DNA of 64,000 nucleotides from Bacillus sp. CECT 9360 (lineage in GTDB: Bacteria > Bacillota > Bacilli > Bacillales > DSM-1321). The translations under genes and the position numbers were made by a program. The DNA lies in contig NZ_CAKKNA010000003.1 of assembly GCF_918741275.1 (NCBI RefSeq), positions 1 through 64,000 of the forward strand. Reading direction: 5' to 3'. The notes beneath the pieces were generated by a model. The model worked only from the letters and a program-made list of their open reading frames with translations. It was not told where the DNA came from and made no database searches. Numbering within the stretch: position 1 is the first letter of the stretch; the number at the start of each line of letters is the position of its first letter. Positions 1-6,380 of the stretch are shown here, piece by piece.

Positions 1-222
<222 letters not shown>

Positions 223-255
223 TGTTTGACTTGCTCACTTGCACATGGATGTGCT

Positions 256-300
256 GGCATCGACGTTGTCACAGGACGTGACGAACTTAGTCGATGTTCC
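256..300 (-). repeat. Hairpin in the rRNA leader that recurs at 36.86 kb
   Basis: On the minus strand the 16S leader carries GGAACATCGACTAAG ... CGTCGATGCC with a nested stem-loop around CACGTCCTGTG. Both stem arms and part of the loop recur, in the same sense relative to the hairpin, in two tandem degenerate copies at 36857-36957. In the leader the hairpin lies between boxA and the start of mature 16S RNA, where pre-rRNA processing stems occur. Confidence 0.6.
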
Positions 301-356
301 ATTTGCTTTTAAAGTGTGTGCTCACTTAAAATTAACGTTGGCGCTTTGTTTTGTTC

Positions 357-371
357 AGTTTTCAAAGAGCA
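357..371 (-). promoter_or_regulatory. boxA-like antitermination site of the rRNA leader
   Basis: Minus-strand TGCTCTTTGAAAACT lies about 35 bases downstream of the P2 -10 box and before the 16S gene. It matches the boxA element of Bacillus rRNA leaders, which recruits Nus factors for antitermination. Recognition is by sequence and position only. Confidence 0.7.
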
Positions 372-406
372 ATTTCGTTGTCGTTTCTCTCAGAAGCGAC
401 TTTAAT

Positions 407-435
407 ATCATAGCATTTCTAGCTTGCTATGTCAA
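407..435 (-). promoter_or_regulatory. rRNA operon promoter P2
   Basis: Minus-strand TTGACA (430-435), a 17-bp spacer and TATGAT (407-412): a near-consensus sigma-A promoter pointing into the 16S leader. It is the second of two tandem promoters, the usual arrangement for Bacillus rRNA operons. Confidence 0.85.
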
Positions 436-504
436 CAACTTGTTTGAAATAATTTTTTAAAGTTATTTCAAAACTAGCAGGCCACTTACTTAGCGACAAG
501 AGAT

Positions 505-533
505 AATATAACACGTAAAAAATATGTTTGCAA
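505..533 (-). promoter_or_regulatory. rRNA operon promoter P1
   Basis: Minus-strand TTGCAA (528-533), a 17-bp spacer and TATATT (505-510), about 100 bp upstream of P2 and in the same orientation. The weaker boxes and AT-rich surroundings are typical of an upstream rrn promoter. This is inferred from spacing and position. Confidence 0.65.
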
Positions 534-666
534 TATATTTTTTGTTCTTTTTGGAATATGAATTTCATCATCATACAAGTTAGCAAATCGCTTAAATAAT
601 TAAGAAGTGAAGCAATCGAATTCAGGTTATCAGCATACTCCCTCAAAAACAGAATATTATCTTGTA

Positions 667-860
667 TATATAAGTTGAATTAATGATTTAATTTTGGCTC
701 ATTCATGTGAAACTAGAGTTTCACATGCCTTTCAGCAAAGCTGAAAGGTTGCTCCAACGGGATAGGCCGAGAGAAAGCTCGCTTTCTCCCCGGCCTATCC
801 TGTTGGAGCTTAAATGAGCCAAAAATTTATTAATGCGTAATCTTTAGTTCAACTTATATA
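667..860. repeat. Cloverleaf-like structured repeat, copy A
   Basis: An outer pair TTTTGGCTCATT / AATGAGCCAAAA closes three consecutive hairpins. H1 is 704-727 (10-bp stem, loop TAGA). H2 is 728-748 (CCTTTCAGC, loop AAA, GCTGAAAGG). H3 is 751-809, a long stem with apical GAGAAAGC / GCTTTCTC. The outer symmetry extends further: 667-679 (TATATAAGTTGAA) is perfectly complementary to 848-860. A second copy is at 57335-57471, where the lower part of H3 has a different sequence but still pairs. No coding potential was seen. The copy lies between the rRNA promoters and the end of the EamA gene. Confidence 0.85.
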
Positions 861-979
861 GAAGAAGTGTCAAAGAAACGACATCGGATCTATATCAATG
901 GCATTCAATATCAGCGCTTTTCTTATATCATTTCACGAATGAAGCAGTAGGCCAGTCCAAGCTTACTGCTTTCTCGACA

Positions 980-1876
980 TCAAAGTGAACTCTCAGCAGC
1001 TTCCGCTTTCTTTTTATCCCTAAGGAACAGCATTAACCCGGCAATTATGACAATGCCGCCTAATGCTTGAGTCCAAATGATCTTTTCGTCCAATATAAAG
1101 TAAGCTAAGATCGAAGCTCCCACTGGCTCCATTAAAATTGCCATCGAAATCGTTGTCGTGCTCAGCCATTTCAGCGACCAGTTAAACAAGGAATGTCCTA
1201 AAAGGTTCGGGAACACAGCAAGCAGGATGAAATAAATCCAATCTATGGCCGGGTATGGCCCAAAAGATTCTCCCGATACCAGAACATACAGAAATAAAGT
1301 AATCGTACTTATTCCATACACAACAAAGGTATACGTCGTCGATGAAATTCTTTTCCTGACTGCTTGTCCAAATAATAGGTAAGCTGTAATCAAAGCACAT
1401 GCTGTTAAGGCAAGGATATCTCCCCATAACGCGAGCCCGCTGATTTGAAAATCTCCCCAACTGATGATGAGACTGCCTGCAATAGCAATGATTCCGCTAA
1501 TGATAGCCGTGACCGAAAACCGTTCTTTGAAAAACAAAAACGCCCCGACAAAAGCAAATAGCGGCTGTAGTGTAACTAGGACAGTTGAACTGGCTACGGA
1601 TGTGTAATTCAACGATTCGAACCACAATATAAAATGAAATGCTAAGAAAACTCCCGCTATAATAGAAAGAAAGAAATCTTTTTTACTGAGCATCTTTAAT
1701 TCGGAAACGTTCTTTACTAAGAAAAAAGGCAGCATAAGCAGCACGGTAAACAATAAACGATAGAACGCGATGACCCCTGATGATCCTGATGAAGCCTTAA
1801 CCAAAATGGCTGAAGCTGAAACGGATGCGACTCCTATTGCTAACGCTAAATATGGATTAAATTTAGGCTCTTGCAT
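980..1876 (-). CDS. EamA/DMT-family transporter
   Basis: A 298-residue protein built of about ten hydrophobic helices in two repeated EamA halves (about residues 5-135 and 150-285), ending in a lysine-rich cytoplasmic tail. DMT-family proteins of this type export metabolites or amino acids across the cytoplasmic membrane; the substrate cannot be read from sequence. A GTG start 18 bases upstream is open, but the ATG chosen here sits at good spacing from GGGAAAGG. A perfect palindrome at 1920-1939 overlaps its probable promoter, so it is likely controlled by a dedicated repressor. It is divergent from the MgtC gene. Confidence 0.85.
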   Translation of the reverse strand: MQEPKFNPYLALAIGVASVSASAILVKASSGSSGVIAFYRLLFTVLLMLPFFLVKNVSELKMLSKKDFFLSIIAGVFLAFHFILWFESLNYTSVASSTVLVTLQPLFAFVGAFLFFKERFSVTAIISGIIAIAGSLIISWGDFQISGLALWGDILALTACALITAYLLFGQAVRKRISSTTYTFVVYGISTITLFLYVLVSGESFGPYPAIDWIYFILLAVFPNLLGHSLFNWSLKWLSTTTISMAILMEPVGASILAYFILDEKIIWTQALGGIVIIAGLMLFLRDKKKAEAAESSL

Positions 1877-1911
1877 ACAACAACCCTTTCCCACTATTCC
1901 GTAAAATTCTA

Positions 1912-1940
1912 TATATAAGTGTACAACAAGTGTTGTACAA
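1912..1940 (-). promoter_or_regulatory. Candidate EamA promoter with a 20-bp palindromic operator
   Basis: TGTACAACAAGTGTTGTACA (1920-1939) is a perfect inverted repeat with 9-bp arms and a 2-bp centre. On the minus strand, TTGTAC (1935-1940) and TATATA (1912-1917) are 17 bp apart, so the palindrome would cover the -35 box and most of the spacer. That is the geometry of a repressor site for a dimeric regulator. The regulator is not identifiable and no regulator gene is adjacent. Confidence 0.55.
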
Positions 1941-2020
1941 TGTAGCTTAAGTTTATTGATTTAAGCATTTCTTTTTAGGGTATTAAAAAAAATGCAAAAT
2001 CAGCAGGAGTCATTAATATT

Positions 2021-2755
2021 GTGAGATGGACGGTGTTTGTTATGGATATGAATTGGGCATTTAACCCTCAATTAGAAATTCAGATATTATTAAAGCTTGG
2101 CATTTCTGCCATTCTAGGTCTAATTATTGGACTCGAGCGGGAGATGAAACGAAAACCCGCCGGATTAAAAACGACGTTAGTTATTTCTATTGTAAGTTGT
2201 TTATTGACAATTGTCTCAATTGAATCAGCTTATATGTTTCCTGGGAGCGATGATGTAAATATAACGATGGATCCTTTGCGTCTGGCTGCCCAAATTGTAT
2301 CAGGTATTGGTTTCTTGGGAGCCGGGGTTATTCTTCGCCGAGATAATAATAGTATCTCGGGATTAACGACGGCGGCGATTATCTGGGGAGCAGCTGGAAT
2401 TGGGATTGCGGTCGGCGCTGGTTTTTATATTGAAGCAATATTCGGGGTAATCCTGTTAATGCTTAGCGTTGAATTTATTCCGTATAGCTTAAAATTAATC
2501 GGACCCAAGCAATTACGGCAAAAAGAGATTATGCTGAAGCTGATGATTCACAAGAAGGAAGATATCGCAAAGGTAATGTCCCAAATCAATGAAGAAAAAA
2601 TTTTAGTGAAAAATATCAGGATCAAGGATCTTGAAGAAAACCGACATTCGGTTCATCTGCGCATAACAGTTGACGGAAAACGCAAAACAACCGATGTCTA
2701 TTATGCGGTATCCCAATTTGATGAAATCGCTAAGGTTGAAATCGAAAATCTGTAA
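2021..2755 (+). CDS. MgtC/SapB family membrane protein
   Basis: A 244-residue protein with an N-terminal membrane domain (about residues 20-150, four to five helices) containing the MgtC signature region around GLIIGLEREMKRKPAGLKT and GIGFLGAGVIL. A soluble C-terminal domain (about 160-240) looks ACT-like. MgtC proteins are linked to magnesium limitation and membrane potential; the exact activity is unsettled. The GTG start follows AGGAGT at about 10 bases; an ATG seven codons in is the alternative. A rho-independent terminator follows directly, so it is probably monocistronic. Confidence 0.85.
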   Translation: MRWTVFVMDMNWAFNPQLEIQILLKLGISAILGLIIGLEREMKRKPAGLKTTLVISIVSCLLTIVSIESAYMFPGSDDVNITMDPLRLAAQIVSGIGFLGAGVILRRDNNSISGLTTAAIIWGAAGIGIAVGAGFYIEAIFGVILLMLSVEFIPYSLKLIGPKQLRQKEIMLKLMIHKKEDIAKVMSQINEEKILVKNIRIKDLEENRHSVHLRITVDGKRKTTDVYYAVSQFDEIAKVEIENL

Positions 2756-2756
2756 A

Positions 2757-2800
2757 TAAAAAAATCCGTTTGAGCAGCTTCAAACGGATTTTTATTTTTT
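2757..2800 (+). terminator. Rho-independent terminator after the MgtC gene
   Basis: Stem AAATCCGTTTGA / TCAAACGGATTT with a six-base loop followed by a T-rich run, immediately after the stop codon. Confidence 0.9.
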
Positions 2801-2811
2801 AAAGAAGCATA

Positions 2812-2839
2812 TTGACTTTTTCTTAAAAATGACTAAAAT
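2812..2839 (+). promoter_or_regulatory. Promoter of the tRNA-Ala gene
   Basis: TTGACT (2812-2817), a 16-bp spacer and TAAAAT (2834-2839), ending about 18 bases before the tRNA 5' end. Confidence 0.65.
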
Positions 2840-2857
2840 AAATCTTGTGACTTATCC

Positions 2858-2930
2858 GGGGCATTAGCTCAGCTGGGAGAGCGTTTGGCTGGCAGCCAAA
2901 AGGTCAGCGGTTCGATCCCGCTATGCTCCA
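2858..2930 (+). tRNA. tRNA-Ala (anticodon GGC)
   Basis: A full cloverleaf can be drawn: acceptor GGGGCAT / ATGCTCC, D-arm GCTCAGCTGGGAGAGC, anticodon stem TTTGG / CCAAA with loop CTGGCAG (anticodon GGC, reading GCC/GCU), and T-arm AGCGG TTCGATC CCGCT. Length is 73 nt and the CCA end is not encoded. It has its own promoter and terminator, so it is a single-gene transcription unit. Confidence 0.97.
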
Positions 2931-2937
2931 TACATAA

Positions 2938-2976
2938 AACGCTTAGAGCCGTAAAGGTTCTAAGCGTTTTTTTAGT
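2938..2976 (+). terminator. Terminator of the tRNA-Ala gene
   Basis: AAACGCTTAGA / TCTAAGCGTTT stem followed by seven T residues directly after the tRNA. Confidence 0.9.
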
Positions 2977-3063
2977 TTTCGGTAGTTTTTCTGATATCAA
3001 GTATTGCAATGAGATTTACTAATAAGGCTACAGACCATAATTTTAGAAATTAGAAAAATTTTA

Positions 3064-4164
3064 TTATAGCAAAGTGTCTGCTCCAACAATCTCAACTGTT
3101 AAATTTTCATTAGCATACAAATCAATTTCATATGGTTTTACTTGTTGTCCTTCTTCATCATTAATAATTCTAATCATAGGTCGTCCCACTGCATTGAAGC
3201 TATATTCAGTTACGATTCCAGTCCTGCCATCATTTAATTTCACGGTCATTCCTTGAGGATATATCGCAATACAACCTTTAAACAATTCAAGCTGTCTGCT
3301 GTCAAACTCAGTCCCATTCCCAGCATAAAGCAGCTCCAGGCCTTTATGTGGCAAGATGGCACGTCGATATGTCCGGTGACTTGTCACGGCATCAAACACA
3401 TTTGAAATACTTAAGATTTTTGCATAACGATGTATCTCGTCTCCCTCTAAACCTCTAGGATATCCGGATCCGTCGATTCTTTCATGGTGTTGAAGCGCAC
3501 AATGAGATACAGGCAAAGGGATCTCGTGAACCTTTCTAAGAATATCGAACCCTAAATCAGTATGCGATTTAACAAGTTCGTATTCTTTCTCCGTTAACTT
3601 CCCGGGTTTATTTAAAATCTCCGGTGCTATAAACAATTTACCGACATCATGCAACATTGCGCCCAACCCTAGCTCTTCAATGTTTTTTAACGGGAAACCA
3701 TTCTCAATTCCCATCTGACAAGCATATATGGCCACGTTTACACTGTGGGTATATACATAATTCTCTTGAACCTTTGTCGTGGCCAGTAAATTTAGCGCTT
3801 GTCGGTTTTCCATTAAAGAAGTCAGGATATCTTTAAATATCTTTTGAAAAGTTCTTATCGCCCTTCCTGTTTTAATCATACCCTTTACATTTGATGTATT
3901 TAACTCAGCGATTGTATTTAATCCTTCTGTTACTACATTTACAGCTTCTGAACGTAACTCTTCAGGTATAGACTCGATTATTTCTATTCCTTCTGATACT
4001 TCATCCTCTATATAAATGGTAAAAATATTTAATCGTATTAATCTTTCTATTAAACTGTCTGTTAGTTCAATTCCTTTTGTTAATAGTATTTGTCCATTTT
4101 CATTGTAAATCGATTTACCTAATAAAACCCCGGGTTGACAGCTGTCTAAGTTTATTGAACGCAT
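3064..4164 (-). CDS. HD-GYP domain protein, probable cyclic-di-GMP phosphodiesterase
   Basis: A 366-residue cytoplasmic protein. The HD-GYP domain spans about residues 120-300, with H140, the HD pair at 172-173 (HDVGK), HH at 226-227 and the GYP signature at 234-236 (GSGYPRG). All metal and active-site positions visible by eye are intact, so hydrolysis of cyclic-di-GMP or a related dinucleotide is likely. The N-terminal 60 residues form a small domain common in Bacillus HD-GYP proteins. The start follows AGGAGGAGAT. Together with the GGDEF-EAL gene downstream it marks this region as cyclic-dinucleotide signalling. Confidence 0.9.
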   Translation of the reverse strand: MRSINLDSCQPGVLLGKSIYNENGQILLTKGIELTDSLIERLIRLNIFTIYIEDEVSEGIEIIESIPEELRSEAVNVVTEGLNTIAELNTSNVKGMIKTGRAIRTFQKIFKDILTSLMENRQALNLLATTKVQENYVYTHSVNVAIYACQMGIENGFPLKNIEELGLGAMLHDVGKLFIAPEILNKPGKLTEKEYELVKSHTDLGFDILRKVHEIPLPVSHCALQHHERIDGSGYPRGLEGDEIHRYAKILSISNVFDAVTSHRTYRRAILPHKGLELLYAGNGTEFDSRQLELFKGCIAIYPQGMTVKLNDGRTGIVTEYSFNAVGRPMIRIINDEEGQQVKPYEIDLYANENLTVEIVGADTLL

Positions 4165-4391
4165 TTTCTATATCTCCTCCTATCAAAAGTTATTTAAGGA
4201 ACTGATATGTATGATTTACTTTTATTTTCGGTAAATTTCTCCAAATTTTAAGTTATTCTAAGAAATCTTCCTTTTGTCAGCTTATCTTGACATATATAGA
4301 AGGAATCTTTTTTCAAATACCTTTTCAGGAATTCCTGATAATTTTTGTGGTCACCCATGGTGTCTGCTTCCCCTTTAGATACTGAAATTGA

Positions 4392-4472
4392 TTTCTAAAC
4401 TATGCTTGCGGTGGAAGCGGCGAACATACCTGTCCGGCATGTGACGGCAAAGGCTGGACTAACGAAGATTAA
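4392..4472 (+). pseudogene. Remnant of a small CxxC zinc-finger (YuiA/DnaJ-type) protein
   Basis: A short open frame encodes YACGGSGEHTCPACDGKGW followed by TNED and a stop. The paired CxGGxG / CxxCxGxG motifs are those of small DnaJ-like zinc-knuckle proteins. No ATG, GTG or TTG precedes it in frame: a TGA stands three codons before the Tyr. It therefore looks like the 3' remnant of a broken gene. A terminator follows at 4518-4546. Confidence 0.4.
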
Positions 4473-4517
4473 TATTTTATTTTAAATTAACTGTTTTTAT
4501 TTCCCTGTATCAAACCG

Positions 4518-4548
4518 AACGTCTTTCCATTGGAGAGACGTTTTTTAG
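4518..4548 (+). terminator. Rho-independent terminator (plus strand)
   Basis: AACGTCT / AGACGTT stem followed by a T run. The only upstream plus-strand candidate is the zinc-finger remnant, which supports a formerly expressed gene there. Confidence 0.7.
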
Positions 4549-4565
4549 ACATCTTAAGTAAAGAA

Positions 4566-4594
4566 AAGAGCAACCTAATAGGTTGCTCTGGCAA
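4566..4594 (-). terminator. Terminator downstream of the STAS gene (minus strand)
   Basis: AGAGCAACCT / AGGTTGCTCT hairpin; read on the minus strand it is followed by TTTTCTTT. It lies about 150 bases after the stop of the minus-strand STAS gene. Confidence 0.65.
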
Positions 4595-4740
4595 GATTTC
4601 ACTGTACGAGGTAATGGTGAAAAGTATGTTTATGTTTCCTTTAATAGAGAGCGATAATCTCCTTGATCGACTTTTTCCCGGTTGTTAAATCGAGGTCAGC
4701 AATAAAGGCCTTTAATAATGTTCCCCTGCGTTGTCTGCTA

Positions 4741-5757
4741 CTATCTTTCTATTATATCAAATCCGTTTTGTTCGAGAGCGTATTGAACACCGTGCTGCAA
4801 AGTAGAAAAGAATGTAATGCCGCTCATATCGACATTCGAATTGGTAATTGCCATGCTGAGAGATGGAGATATGCCTACTAGAATAGAGTTTCCTCCGATT
4901 AAATTAATTGCTTGTATCGTTTTTTGCAAGCCTTGAATCGTGAATTCGTCAAAGTGTTTGATTCCTGTCAAATCGAAAAGCATATATTTAGCTTGATGCC
5001 TGGAGAATTCATACAGAGCTTTTTGCATTAATTCTTCAAAGCGCTCTTCATTAAATTTACCGACGAGCGGAATGACAAGAATATCCTTTAATACGGGGAT
5101 GACGGGTGATGACAGGTCTCTAATAAGTGATGATAGTTCTTCCGTTCTTTGTTCAACCTTGGCCTCCAGAGCGTTTATATGTTCTTGTTCCTTTTGTCTC
5201 GTTAAATTATGAATGTTTTTTGATGGCGTAGTTGATGATGCAAAAACCTCAATTTCGTCATAGTCATGGCCCGTTAACTGGCTTTGATTTATTTTATACC
5301 ACATGTTTTCTTGAAACAGTCCGCTGAAAACCCCGGCCCAATGGCTTGGCAAAAGCACCCCTGCCTGATCTTTATCCATTAATTTAAAAATTCGGTGCTC
5401 CCAGCTATTTTTTAACTGAACGATTACTTTTTTCTCTTCTAAAGAATAATAAGCAATCGTGACCTTACCCCAACCGGCGTTTCGGTATATATCTTTATAT
5501 TGATCAATGATTTCTTCAATGTCGAACCGACCTGCATAATACGTACTAACCAAATGTCCCATACGAAAACCGGTAGCTTCAAATACCGTAGTGGAAACGT
5601 CGCTGCCTGAGACTTCTTCAATCGTTTTCAAAAACAATTCAATCGCAGAATCCCAGAATAACAGGGCAGGTGCTCCGTCAAACGTAAATAAGCCTTCGCT
5701 TTTATCCCAAATAAACTCATTAGTATTAACCTGTACACGAACTTTTGGATCCGACAT
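4741..5757 (-). CDS. Sensor protein with N-terminal V4R-like domain and C-terminal STAS domain
   Basis: A 338-residue soluble protein in three parts. An N-terminal ligand-binding-like domain (about 15-175) resembles V4R/XylR-N-type domains. A short coiled coil follows (about 190-215, KEQEHINALEAKVEQRTEEL). The C-terminal STAS domain (about 220-335) contains the segment LFDLTGIKHFDEFTIQGL, where RsbR-type stressosome proteins carry phosphorylatable threonines. Family knowledge suggests a sensor feeding an RsbR/RsbS/RsbT-like switch; the ligand is unknown. No kinase or phosphatase partner is adjacent. The start follows AGGGGGA. Confidence 0.7.
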   Translation of the reverse strand: MSDPKVRVQVNTNEFIWDKSEGLFTFDGAPALLFWDSAIELFLKTIEEVSGSDVSTTVFEATGFRMGHLVSTYYAGRFDIEEIIDQYKDIYRNAGWGKVTIAYYSLEEKKVIVQLKNSWEHRIFKLMDKDQAGVLLPSHWAGVFSGLFQENMWYKINQSQLTGHDYDEIEVFASSTTPSKNIHNLTRQKEQEHINALEAKVEQRTEELSSLIRDLSSPVIPVLKDILVIPLVGKFNEERFEELMQKALYEFSRHQAKYMLFDLTGIKHFDEFTIQGLQKTIQAINLIGGNSILVGISPSLSMAITNSNVDMSGITFFSTLQHGVQYALEQNGFDIIER

Positions 5758-5863
5758 GCGATTGGTCCCCCTGATAGATTTCGTTCATTTAAATGATTAT
5801 AAAAAATAATAAATGATAACGATTAATAGTTCAACTATTGAAGCTTCTCTCTGGAAAATATAA

Positions 5864-5892
5864 AAAAGCCAGGGCTTTACACCCTGGCACCA
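5864..5892 (-). terminator. Terminator after the first DUF1232 gene
   Basis: GCCAGGG / CCCTGGC stem on the minus strand followed by TTTTTTAT, about ten bases after the stop codon. Confidence 0.85.
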
Positions 5893-5901
5893 CCATTTAC
5901 A

Positions 5902-6309
5902 CTATATAATTTTCCCGTCTATCTCAGATGTGTCTACGTCCGTTCCAAACCATTCTGTTAGTTTCGCTTTTGCTTTATCTTTCGTATCCTCATCAATGTA
6001 CATCGCCACTTGAATGAGTGCTAGTCCCACCGCGCCTAAATCGTCGGTAAATCCGATCCCAGGCACAAGATCCGGAATTAAATCTAGTGGGAGTATGAAA
6101 TAACCTAATGCTCCGATAATCGTCGCTTTTACCTTTGCAGGCACTTCCGGTTTTTGCAAGGTATAATAAAGAAGTAAAACGGCGTAAACCACTGATGAAC
6201 CGGCTTTCTTTCCAAATCTCTTTAATTTACTCCAAAATTTCTCGTCTGAATAATGTTTTTCTGAATTCTTGAGTTTATCGATTGTTTCTGGTTCATTAGC
6301 GTGTACCAT
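5902..6309 (-). CDS. DUF1232 (YkvA-like) membrane protein
   Basis: A 135-residue protein with the DUF1232 core around FILPLDLIPDLVPGIGFTDD (about residues 80-100), flanked by hydrophobic segments; probably an integral membrane protein of unknown function. The start is set at the ATG preceded by AAGGGGG at eight bases; a longer frame 14 codons upstream lacks a ribosome binding site. It lies 72 bp downstream of the GGDEF-EAL gene on the same strand and may be co-transcribed. A second DUF1232 gene is at 20937-21320. Confidence 0.8.
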   Translation of the reverse strand: MVHANEPETIDKLKNSEKHYSDEKFWSKLKRFGKKAGSSVVYAVLLLYYTLQKPEVPAKVKATIIGALGYFILPLDLIPDLVPGIGFTDDLGAVGLALIQVAMYIDEDTKDKAKAKLTEWFGTDVDTSEIDGKII

Positions 6310-6380
6310 GAAAATAAACCCCCTTAAACTAACAAATAGTATAATCTTCAACTATTTTATCATCTTTAAACTATTTATGG

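Noticed and set aside
239-646. Short frames over the rRNA leader and promoters
   Set aside because: They overlap clear tandem promoters and the leader, with no ribosome binding sites.
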